From assembly GCF_000686845.1 (NCBI RefSeq), contig NZ_KK366026.1:1-64000 (forward strand): a DNA stretch of 64,000 nucleotides, read 5' to 3'. The position numbers were made by a program, and so were the translations under genes. Below the pieces are notes generated by a model. The model searched no databases, was not told the DNA's origin, and saw nothing but the letters and a program-made list of their open reading frames with translations. The stretch's first letter is position 1. Each line of letters begins with the position of its first letter. Shown here in pieces: positions 1 through 7,793 of this stretch. The DNA is from Paenibacillus sp. UNC451MF. Its GTDB lineage: Bacteria > Bacillota > Bacilli > Paenibacillales > NBRC-103111.

Positions 1-19
1 TTTTTTGCCATAACGAAAA

Positions 20-87
20 GCACCCCCTACAGTTTTCATCGGTTATTAACACCAGGGTGTTTTACCAATGTCCACTATAAGGGGTGC
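20..87 (-). terminator. long stem-loop downstream of aspA, probable terminator
   Basis: On the minus strand GCACCCCTTATAGT (87-74) pairs with ACTGTAGGGGGTGC (33-20) over 14 positions including wobbles, and the loop holds a second hairpin AACACC/GGTGTT. The stem is followed by TTTTCGTT. It lies about 50 bases beyond the aspA stop codon, so it probably ends that transcript. The large structured loop is unusual for a plain terminator, and another structural role is possible. Confidence 0.5.
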
Positions 88-138
88 AGTTCAGATATGA
101 GGGGGTTTAATGATGCTTCCTTACAGTGCAATCTTCTA

Positions 139-1560
139 TTAATTCTTGTCCAGCAAAGACGCACCGGCGATGCCCGGATGTGTCATTTCAAAAGGATCAA
201 GGATTAGATCCAGCTCTTCTTCTGTCAGCACGTTGTAAACCAAGCACAGCTCACGCACCGATTTACCCGTTAAAGTCGCTTCGCGGGCAATCCGTGCCGC
301 TACTTCATAGCCAAGATGCGGATTTAGTGCCGTAATGATTCCGATACTTCGGTCAACATATTCTTTACATTGTTCTGCGTTCGCTTCGATTCCGTCAACG
401 CAATGGATTTTAAACACTTTGAAGGCCTGATTCATAATGCTGATCGATTGCAGCAGGTTGAATACCAGAACCGGCTCCATTACGTTAAGCTCCAATTGGC
501 CAGCTTCCGAAGCAAGACAAATTGTATGGTCATTACCGATGACCTGGAAGGCCACCTGATTAACGACTTCGCACATAACCGGATTGACTTTACCAGGCAT
601 GATCGACGAACCCGGTTGGCGGGCCGGAAGCTTGATCTCGTACAAGCCTGCGCGAGGACCTGATGCCATCAAGCGAAGATCATTGGCAACCTTGGACATG
701 TTGATCATACATACCTTCAAGGCAGCCGATACCTCGGTGTATGCATCCGTATTTTGCGTAGCATCGACTAGATCCTCCGCATTCTTAAGAGGGAAACCGC
801 TCCATTGAGCAAGCAGCTCGACTACACGTTTAATATACCGTGGGTCAGCATTCAGACCGGTTCCTACGGCCGTCGCCCCCATATTGACCTCATACAAATG
901 AGCGCGGCTTTGTTGAATCCGCTTGATATCGCGCTCCAATACTCTCGCATAGGCGGCAAATTCCTGCCCAAGCCGAATAGGCACCCCATCCTGTAAGTGG
1001 GTACGCCCCATTTTGATCACACTATCGAATTCTACTGCTTTTGCAGCGAAAGCACCGTGCAGCTCTTGCGCTGTCTCCAGTAATTTATCCATAAGCGATA
1101 GTACAGCAATATGAATGGCAGTTGGAAAAGCATCGTTGGTAGATTGCGCCATATTCACATGAGAGTTCGGGCTGACCTTGAAGTAATCTCCCTTGGTTCC
1201 TCCCAGCAGCTCAATCGCCCGGTTGGCGATGATTTCATTGGCATTCATGTTGATGGATGTTCCCGCTCCACCCTGGATCGGATCAACGATGAATTGGTCA
1301 TGCCATCTGCCTTCGATCATTTCATCGGCAGCTCTGACAATCGCTTCAGCCAATCCAGGCTGCAGACGGCCTATTTCCATGTTAGCTGTGGCCGCTGATT
1401 TTTTCACAATCGCCATAGCTTGAATTAATTCCTCATGAACCCGGTAGCCGGTAATCGGGAAGTTCTCTACAGCCCTCAAAGTCTGTATGCCATAGTACGC
1501 GTCAATGGGAACTTCCTTAGAACCTAAGAAATCTTTTTCAATTCGTACCGTTTCCGTCAT
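139..1560 (-). CDS. aspA: aspartate ammonia-lyase (aspartase)
   Basis: Catalyses reversible deamination of L-aspartate to fumarate and ammonia in the cytoplasm, as a homotetramer of the fumarase/aspartase superfamily. The 473-residue product carries the superfamily signature GSSIMPGKVNPV, which holds the mobile active-site loop, and the conserved GRTHLQD and AQSTNDAFP segments; the length fits AspA. The start chosen is ATG at 1560, preceded by AAGGGGAAAGCAAG; an in-frame start ten codons upstream lacks a ribosome binding site. It is a single gene, with no asparaginase or dicarboxylate carrier next to it. Fumarase class II is the main alternative, but the sequence reads as aspartase. Confidence 0.93.
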   Translation of the reverse strand: MTETVRIEKDFLGSKEVPIDAYYGIQTLRAVENFPITGYRVHEELIQAMAIVKKSAATANMEIGRLQPGLAEAIVRAADEMIEGRWHDQFIVDPIQGGAGTSINMNANEIIANRAIELLGGTKGDYFKVSPNSHVNMAQSTNDAFPTAIHIAVLSLMDKLLETAQELHGAFAAKAVEFDSVIKMGRTHLQDGVPIRLGQEFAAYARVLERDIKRIQQSRAHLYEVNMGATAVGTGLNADPRYIKRVVELLAQWSGFPLKNAEDLVDATQNTDAYTEVSAALKVCMINMSKVANDLRLMASGPRAGLYEIKLPARQPGSSIMPGKVNPVMCEVVNQVAFQVIGNDHTICLASEAGQLELNVMEPVLVFNLLQSISIMNQAFKVFKIHCVDGIEANAEQCKEYVDRSIGIITALNPHLGYEVAARIAREATLTGKSVRELCLVYNVLTEEELDLILDPFEMTHPGIAGASLLDKN

Positions 1561-1716
1561 CTTGCTTTCCCCTTTCATACCATCCAGCAAATTAATTATC
1601 CAAAGGTTAAATAAAATTGTAAGTTGAATCCGGTTTCATTGTAATCCAAATAGGTAGAAGATGCAACGTGTTGAATATTGTCGATAGAAACTCGTCTCCC
1701 GCAGGTATACGCGTAC

Positions 1717-1742
1717 AAAAGAACCCCCGAAGCCGGAGGCAT
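1717..1742 (-). terminator. terminator of the PP2C-like gene
   Basis: Read on the minus strand, CCTCCG-GCTT-CGGGGG forms a short GC-rich stem followed by TTCTTTT, about 35 bases beyond the stop codon of the gene that ends at 1775. Confidence 0.6.
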
Positions 1743-1774
1743 CTCTAATCCAGTATGTCAGTATTTAACAAGTT

Positions 1775-2641
1775 TCATTCAAACCGAATCCAAATGCCAG
1801 TCTTATCGTCAGATACCTTGAACCTCGGATAAAGCAGGCAATCCGGATCTTCTCTTTCCAACCGAACCAGCTTGTCGGCATATTCAGCCAATGACTGCTC
1901 CGCAACCTGCAGGGTTAGTTCCCTCATTGCATCATACGCCGGATTCTCTCTGGTTGCAAGCTCTGCAGGAGGGAACAACCCATCAGTTACTAATAGCAAG
2001 GCCTTTAGCTGAATCCGGTTGATTCTGCCATACTCAATGAAATCGGCTAGCTCTGGCTCACCGCTGAGGACAGAATAGCCTTCCGGCTTGTTCATTTTTG
2101 CTTTATTGCCCACAATAACCGGTCTTGCCAGTTCCCAGAGACTTTCCCGCTTTGTAATGCCTTGCCTGATCCCTTGCTCCCAGACACGCTTGGACAGTAG
2201 ATCGACATGCGCAACCTGGTCCCTGGAAAGAGTCCGAATGGCTCCATCCTTATAGACAGCTGCAATCATGCAATCGCCGGCTTGCGCAAAATCAATATAA
2301 GTGTCATGAACACGAATAAGGGCTAGTCCACTGGTCCAAAGGGAGGCTTTATCCGTGACATCAACACCGGCTTCGAGCATCTTGCTTCTTAAGCGAGCAT
2401 TCGCTTGGACGACCAACGGCTTTAAGCTGTCCTCTGGCATATCCGCCTCTTCTAGTGATTCCAAAAAGCTCTGAATGTGCCTTGAGGCAAGATGACCACC
2501 AGTCTCATTGTTTGGGCCCCTATACGGATGCAGTGAAGTAGCACCATCCAATACGCCGTACATTCGTAAACGTTCATGATTAACTAGAGCATCCTCATTC
2601 CATTCGGCCGTCCCTTGCAGAGATATCGTCTCGATTTTCAT
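1775..2641 (-). CDS. PP2C-like serine/threonine phosphatase domain protein
   Basis: A 288-residue soluble protein resembling PPM/PP2C metal-dependent phosphatases. Visible family features are NEDA near residue 16, YGVLDGATS near 28-36 (the metal-binding VxDGxG-type strand, here DGAT), AQAGDCMIAAV near 120 and LLVTDGLFPP near 218. No transmembrane segment or regulatory domain is seen. The DGAT and DGLF motifs depart from strict PP2C, as in the short bacterial phosphatases often used in signalling, so activity is inferred. GGAGGAAGAATTCAG precedes the ATG. It stands alone between terminators and no partner kinase is visible. Confidence 0.75.
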   Translation of the reverse strand: MKIETISLQGTAEWNEDALVNHERLRMYGVLDGATSLHPYRGPNNETGGHLASRHIQSFLESLEEADMPEDSLKPLVVQANARLRSKMLEAGVDVTDKASLWTSGLALIRVHDTYIDFAQAGDCMIAAVYKDGAIRTLSRDQVAHVDLLSKRVWEQGIRQGITKRESLWELARPVIVGNKAKMNKPEGYSVLSGEPELADFIEYGRINRIQLKALLLVTDGLFPPAELATRENPAYDAMRELTLQVAEQSLAEYADKLVRLEREDPDCLLYPRFKVSDDKTGIWIRFE

Positions 2642-2709
2642 CTGAATTCTTCCTCCAGTACTCCTATGAATTTTCCGACCCGATTGCTGATCATTACCGC
2701 TCTTTTGCG

Positions 2710-3138
2710 CTATAAGCGAGACTTTCTAATGACTTGATTGATAACCTCCGAGAAAATAAGTCCAATGGCTATAGCACCCGAGATCATAAACGCCTTGGCT
2801 GCCAGCTGAACTGCAAGATCGTATTGATTTTCAACAATATTACGCATCGCATCATAAGCCAGTCCCCCCGGAACGAGAGGGATAATGCCCGAGACGCTAA
2901 AGATGATGATCGGGGTTTTATATATTTTGGCTAAAAATTGGCTGATCACCGTAACGAAAAAGGCGGCGACTAAGCTCGAAACGATCGGATTGGCAGACAC
3001 TTTCATGCATGAAATGTAAAGCAGCCACCCCATCATGCCTACAAATCCACATTGCAGTAAATTACTCTTAGGTACGTTAAATATAATGCCAAAGGCTGCA
3101 GAAGCGATGAAGCTGGTTACCAGCTGTTCTATGATCAA
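2710..3138 (-). CDS. threonine/serine exporter family protein, small subunit (YjjB-like)
   Basis: A 142-residue membrane protein of the ThrE_2 (DUF3815, YjjB) family. It has about four hydrophobic segments and the family feature GIIPLVPGG near residues 84-92. In this family YjjB-type and YjjP-type halves together make a Thr/Ser efflux carrier; the actual substrate (amino acid or dicarboxylate) is not known here. The start is probably TTG at 3138, since AGGAGG lies ten bases upstream and no ATG is better placed. It follows the YjjP-like gene by about 50 bases on the same strand, so the two are almost certainly one operon. Confidence 0.85.
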   Translation of the reverse strand: MIIEQLVTSFIASAAFGIIFNVPKSNLLQCGFVGMMGWLLYISCMKVSANPIVSSLVAAFFVTVISQFLAKIYKTPIIIFSVSGIIPLVPGGLAYDAMRNIVENQYDLAVQLAAKAFMISGAIAIGLIFSEVINQVIRKSRL

Positions 3139-3188
3139 GGTTGCGAAACCTCCTGTAGGTATGTTAATTAACCGGACAACCTGCTGCT

Positions 3189-3944
3189 TCAGTAAAGAGC
3201 TATGACAAGAGCAATCCCTGCCCCGATAGCGAATGCCGTTAAGAGAGCTTCCGCCCCTTTGGACAATCCGGAGACTAGATGACCCGCCATTAAGTCACGA
3301 ACGGCATTAGTAATCAGAAGACCCGGAACCAGCGGCATGACAGAACCGATAATGATTGTGTCCAGCTGGTGACCTATGCCCTGCTTAACGAATAAAAAAG
3401 ACATCGCACCAATCATTAACGACGCTAAAAATTCGGCAAAGAACTTGATTTCGATCCACCGCTGAATATATATGAGGAATAAGAAGCCACACCCACCGGA
3501 GATGATTGCCGGCAGCACATCCTGCCATATCCCCTGAAACATGATAAGGAAGCAACCGCTGGCCAAAGCCGCCGCCGCTACTTGTACCCATACCGGATAA
3601 GCGATTCTGGCCGCATCAATTTGTTTTAGCGCCTCATGAGCCTCCGTAGCCGACAGCTCTCCTGCACTTATTTTTCTGGAAATATCGTTAACGAGAGCCA
3701 CCTTCCGCAGGTCGGTAGACCGCTCCATAATACGAATCAAACGAGTCATCGGTTCGGTTCCATCAATCGAGAAAAATATCCCCGTAGGAGTCACATAACT
3801 ATGAGAATTGTCCACTCCGAGTGCCGCTGCGATACGCATCATCGTATCTTCTACCCGGTAGGTCTCTCCGCCGCTTTGCAGCATGATTTTCCCGGCCAGC
3901 AGGCAGATTTGCGTAATTTCAAAATGTTGCTTCGATGGCTCCAT
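3189..3944 (-). CDS. threonine/serine exporter family protein, large subunit (YjjP-like)
   Basis: A 251-residue protein of the ThrE (DUF1212, YjjP) family. A cytoplasmic N-terminal half of about 115 residues, with GGETYRVEDTMMRI near residue 25 and TPTGIFFS near 55, is followed by about five membrane segments including VMPLVPGLLITNAVRD near 205, the counterpart of the PLVPG motif in the downstream gene. It is the first gene of a two-gene exporter operon. ATG at 3944 is preferred because GGGGGAG lies seven bases upstream; a TTG one codon earlier is possible. It is separated from the TOMM cluster by that cluster's terminator. Confidence 0.87.
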   Translation of the reverse strand: MEPSKQHFEITQICLLAGKIMLQSGGETYRVEDTMMRIAAALGVDNSHSYVTPTGIFFSIDGTEPMTRLIRIMERSTDLRKVALVNDISRKISAGELSATEAHEALKQIDAARIAYPVWVQVAAAALASGCFLIMFQGIWQDVLPAIISGGCGFLFLIYIQRWIEIKFFAEFLASLMIGAMSFLFVKQGIGHQLDTIIIGSVMPLVPGLLITNAVRDLMAGHLVSGLSKGAEALLTAFAIGAGIALVIALY

Positions 3945-4123
3945 CAAGCTTCTCCCCCGGAATGTGTTTGCAATTTCGACTGTTCTCAGTATTCCTAATT
4001 TTGTAACTTTATAAAGAAAACGCTACGGCTTCGTAAGCCTTTCAGTTCCAAAGCCTCCCATGTCTCCAATGTAACGCAAAATGTAAGAAAAGCATAGTGG
4101 ATGACAGCAAGATTCTGGTTGAA

Positions 4124-4148
4124 TAAAAAAAGCAGCCTCACGGCTGCT
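4124..4148 (-). terminator. terminator of the TOMM operon
   Basis: On the minus strand AGCAGCC-GTGA-GGCTGCT is followed by a run of seven T, a textbook rho-independent terminator about 50 bases after the SagB-type gene. It separates the TOMM cluster from the exporter operon. Confidence 0.85.
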
Positions 4149-4196
4149 TCCTGGTCTGTCGAGAAGCTCAACTTTTCCTACAAACCAAAAGCCAAT

Positions 4197-5786
4197 TTAG
4201 CCATGCAAGCCTGCCGTCAAACGAGGACTAGGGCGATAAGGGCCGACAGGAATTTGGATCAAGCTGCATAGTCCCTTCTCTGATATCCCATAAATGCTGT
4301 CGCTCAACCTGGTATCATATCCGAGCAGCGGATGGCCCCCTAACCCGAGAGCGGATGCCGTCAACAGCAGCCGCTGCACGAGCATTCCCGCCTCCATCTG
4401 CTGTATCCTGAAGCCTCTGTAGCCAAGCGCTGCTGCAAGATGCCGTCTATCTCCCGCCACATGAAAGCAGAGCGGAACCTGAAGCACATTCACATTGTCG
4501 GCGGGCATTCCCTGCTGTATCCATAGCCGCTGATCACCGCTCCGTGCCAGCTGCAGTGTGTGCTTCGCTCCGTCGTAACCATAAGCTCCGTCCGGCAGGT
4601 CTTCCACCTTATGTGTACATACATGCAGCGATACACGTGGTAACGCATGCTCACTGGAAAAGTCCAGATCATTCTGGTAAGCAAAAGAAGCCACGGTCTC
4701 CCTCAGCAGTATGGCAAGCTCTTGTCTGCTCACTTCACCGAATATAAAATCACCGTCCGGCGAATAACGATTCCGGCTCACTGCTGCAAAATCGTACGTT
4801 AGCCGCTCCGGGGAAGGCAACGACATGGATCTTTCTTCCCCGAAGATCGAAGTCCTACCTGTTGCAAAAGGGAGCAAGGGCTCTATAGAGTTAAGCATTG
4901 CGGCCTCATTCATCTCAAGCAGCAGCGGAAATGGTTGGATCGTGCGCGACCGCACATAGTGCACATGCTGCAATGTAGGAAGCTCCCGACTTAGTGAGGA
5001 GGAGACATCAAGCCGCTCCCGGGTTTCATTCATGCCGGGTGCATTAAACCATGCGGCTGCAGGCTTCGCTGACAGCGCAATCGCTGCATACACGCTTTCT
5101 TCCTGTTCCGATAAGCCCAACAGATGGTTTACCGCCCGGTCCAAAAACCTGAAGCACACACCGGCATCGTAACCATAACGTTTGGCTGCTTCCAGCAGCT
5201 GGCCGATCATTGCCCCCGCATCCAAACCCTGCAAACGGTAGGAAAAACTGCTGTATTTAAAAAGGTTTTTCCAAAACATAGCCGTCACGAAGACAACCGC
5301 GAAGCATTCTTCTACATCACAAGAATAGCCCAGCGCACGCTTTAAATAACTGTCAAAGCAGCCTTCGCGAAGCTGCACGAGACGATGATGGGCCGCGTCG
5401 TAATGGTACACTCCCTTAGACAGCCCCTCGATATTCAAATACACGTAGCACTCATTTGGATACAACGCCCCTCCGGATGGGGCAAACCTGCGGTACATCT
5501 GGAACAAGTCTCGTTCCGACTCCTTACCAGGAAGAATGCAATGACTTAATTGCGCCAAACCGCAAGAATACCATAAAAAGTGGCCGAGAGTCTTGAGATC
5601 AGGAGGCTTCCTCTGCTTCATCCCCTCTGTTAGTGTCAATGGGATGTCGGCAGAAAGAGGCACAGCAGGTAAGCCACGGTAAAGCTTATAGGGAAGCGGT
5701 CCATCCTCCCAATCCACGACACGCTCCGGCGGCTTGGTTTTGTCGATGTCGTATAACAGATCGTACAAAAATGAGTCAAGGCTCAT
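4197..5786 (-). CDS. SagB-type azoline dehydrogenase with two nitroreductase domains
   Basis: Expected to oxidise thiazolines or oxazolines to aromatic azoles with FMN in maturation of the Cys-repeat peptide encoded at 9994. The 529-residue protein has two SagB/nitroreductase-like domains. The first (about 40-265) contains RRFAPSGGALYPNECYV, the family's phosphate-binding PSxGaLYP segment; the second (about 320-520) has an RNRYSPDGDF segment and the helix EAGMLVQRLLLTASALGLGGHPLLGYD. It is the last gene of the TOMM operon, 66 bases after the YcaO gene. ATG at 5786 is preferred over an upstream GTG because GGGGGGAAAAGG precedes it. Tandem domains are known in heterocycloanthracin-type clusters; whether both bind flavin cannot be seen. 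Confidence 0.85.
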   Translation of the reverse strand: MSLDSFLYDLLYDIDKTKPPERVVDWEDGPLPYKLYRGLPAVPLSADIPLTLTEGMKQRKPPDLKTLGHFLWYSCGLAQLSHCILPGKESERDLFQMYRRFAPSGGALYPNECYVYLNIEGLSKGVYHYDAAHHRLVQLREGCFDSYLKRALGYSCDVEECFAVVFVTAMFWKNLFKYSSFSYRLQGLDAGAMIGQLLEAAKRYGYDAGVCFRFLDRAVNHLLGLSEQEESVYAAIALSAKPAAAWFNAPGMNETRERLDVSSSLSRELPTLQHVHYVRSRTIQPFPLLLEMNEAAMLNSIEPLLPFATGRTSIFGEERSMSLPSPERLTYDFAAVSRNRYSPDGDFIFGEVSRQELAILLRETVASFAYQNDLDFSSEHALPRVSLHVCTHKVEDLPDGAYGYDGAKHTLQLARSGDQRLWIQQGMPADNVNVLQVPLCFHVAGDRRHLAAALGYRGFRIQQMEAGMLVQRLLLTASALGLGGHPLLGYDTRLSDSIYGISEKGLCSLIQIPVGPYRPSPRLTAGLHG

Positions 5787-5852
5787 CCTTTTCCCCCCGG
5801 TCAGAGCAAGATGGGTCACACATATTTATACTCATCGTGTCACCCGTTACGG

Positions 5853-7793
5853 CTACGGAAACGGGTGAGGATAGGGATTCAGTTGTTCAGGTGTTAACGT
5901 ATGCTTCGCATAGCCAAGCTGCACCGGCACCTTGAATATCCTTTCCAGCCCGGTTACACGAGTATAATGATGACCGAACGTCATCGGAAGCAAGCCCGGT
6001 ATCAGCACTTTGACGCAATAGAGTCCGTTGCGTTCGATTTCCGGAGCTGTCACATCCACTACGACTACATCAAGGTCGCAACGGCGAAACGCCTGAATGA
6101 TATCCTTCACATCCTCTGTCAGGTCAGCATGAACAGTCCTGCTCTTGAACTGTTCGTCGAACCTATGGAGCGGACGTTGGCCACCAAGCAAAAAATGCAG
6201 CCGCTCCTCAGCCTGCGGCAATCCGTACAGCAGAGCGTGGTCATCCATCGACCACACGAGTGAAGAGTCGTGAAGCATGCTCTCACACGCCTCCCGCTTC
6301 GCCTCCAACTTCGAATCCAGATTAATCACCATCCCTGCCAATTCATGAAGGGAACCTTTGACAGCCCGGATGGGATCAAGGTGTGCTCCAGCGGCACAGA
6401 TGAGATTCATTCCACTTTGCTTGCGATTCTGCGCGACCCCCCACACGCTTGGAATTCCATGCTCCATCGTTGAATTAAAAAACCTTACGTCAAACCCAGA
6501 GATAGCCCGCAATCGTTCAACCATCCATAGCAGCTCCGTATCATCGGAAGAAGAGAGATCCAGCTCCGGAATAGGAAGACGGCCATACCAGGTCATCAGG
6601 AACGAGTCTCGCTCGACCACTTCCAATATGCCGTACAGAGCTGCTTCTACCAAGCTGCCACCCAACGCGCAGCCGTTAGACGATTCGAACACATAAGGAT
6701 TACCGGAAGTCATGCTGTAATACGCTAACTGCTCCGGAACCAAGATAGGACGCTCCTGCGTCAACGAATACCCCCAAACCCAAGAAAGCGAGGCTTCTGG
6801 ATCGAATGGCTTAAACGGGAAGCCATCCCGAGCATATTGCTCCTGCGAGTGAACCCCTACGGAGAACGGGTTCAGTGCATGATGGGACAGCTCCCTATAG
6901 CTGCCGCTAATGACTGTCCGTTTTGCCCGGGGCTCCAAGCTGGAGTACCGTTCAACGCCCTCCAATATAGCCGTGAAATGACTTAAATCAAATGAGTGTG
7001 TTCTTCCCGCAGTGCCTACGTCCTCATTTATTAACGGCAGGTTCACGCTGGCATCGGCAAAAGGCGAAACCAGATCGGTCATTTCCCCATTCAGCAGGCC
7101 GGTACGATAATCCAAATAATCGGCATTCAGAGTGTGCTTCAGGTCATTCATGGTTCGGGTACGATAGCTATCCGCACTTAGTTTGGGACATGGCTCTAGT
7201 ACAAGAAGCGCGGCTTCTGCAGTATCATCCGCAGCTAGACTGCAGAGCGGACAAAGCGAATCCGGTAGAACGAAATGGCGAGTGCATTCCAGCGTTGACA
7301 AGTTGAGCAATACGAGGCTGCCTTCCTTGTACTTCGAACTTAACAACATGCTCCTGATCTCAGCCCCGAGCAAATACGCAGCGTGCCGCAGCCCTGTTCG
7401 CGATGCCCATGCGTCGCCAGAAGAGCCTCCCGACTCCACCAATTGTGTCCGCAGCTGTGTCATTTCCCATCGCTCTTGTCCTGCACGGATTCGCCTCCGT
7501 TCAGCGCATTGGGAGCATCCGGGAACACCTGGGCGGACAAGGGGGCCCAGAACTGCATCTCCAAACGTTACAAAGCCTCCAAACCAAGGGATTCCAGCTG
7601 GCTGCAGTAATTCTTCTGTCCTAAGCTGAAGCGAAGGGTCCCAGCCATCGCTTAATACGATGACCAGCTGGGCAGCCTCAGGAATGCCGACTTCCCAATC
7701 CTCCTGCCGGGAGACCTCGAATTGGGATGCTAGATCCTTAGACACATAATCTGCCAGCTGTCCGGCACCTACTATGGTAACGACAGCGTTCAC
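5853..7793 (-). CDS. TOMM cyclodehydratase: leader-binding/ThiF-like domain fused to YcaO (SagD-type)
   Basis: The central heterocyclase, installing azolines by ATP-dependent cyclodehydration of Cys (or Ser/Thr). Residues 1-250 resemble the E1/ThiF-like domain of cyclodehydratases and carry two CxxC pairs, CSQC near 95 and CPLC near 180, probably a structural zinc site. Residues 265-646 are a YcaO domain with the ATP-binding helix AALYGILEVVERDSF, a later helix GSLHELAGM and the C-terminal PYPHPFP, matching the PxPxP tail important for YcaO activity. The GTG start overlaps the stop of the upstream gene (GTGA) and follows AGGAGGAGGTAGA, so translation is coupled. The 646-residue length fits fused TOMM cyclodehydratases. 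Confidence 0.93.
   Translation of the reverse strand: MNAVVTIVGAGQLADYVSKDLASQFEVSRQEDWEVGIPEAAQLVIVLSDGWDPSLQLRTEELLQPAGIPWFGGFVTFGDAVLGPLVRPGVPGCSQCAERRRIRAGQERWEMTQLRTQLVESGGSSGDAWASRTGLRHAAYLLGAEIRSMLLSSKYKEGSLVLLNLSTLECTRHFVLPDSLCPLCSLAADDTAEAALLVLEPCPKLSADSYRTRTMNDLKHTLNADYLDYRTGLLNGEMTDLVSPFADASVNLPLINEDVGTAGRTHSFDLSHFTAILEGVERYSSLEPRAKRTVISGSYRELSHHALNPFSVGVHSQEQYARDGFPFKPFDPEASLSWVWGYSLTQERPILVPEQLAYYSMTSGNPYVFESSNGCALGGSLVEAALYGILEVVERDSFLMTWYGRLPIPELDLSSSDDTELLWMVERLRAISGFDVRFFNSTMEHGIPSVWGVAQNRKQSGMNLICAAGAHLDPIRAVKGSLHELAGMVINLDSKLEAKREACESMLHDSSLVWSMDDHALLYGLPQAEERLHFLLGGQRPLHRFDEQFKSRTVHADLTEDVKDIIQAFRRCDLDVVVVDVTAPEIERNGLYCVKVLIPGLLPMTFGHHYTRVTGLERIFKVPVQLGYAKHTLTPEQLNPYPHPFP

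Noticed and set aside
2710-3944. ThrE-type genes as the exporter of the TOMM peptide
   Set aside because: A strong terminator at 4124-4148 separates them, and the family moves amino acids or small acids rather than peptides.
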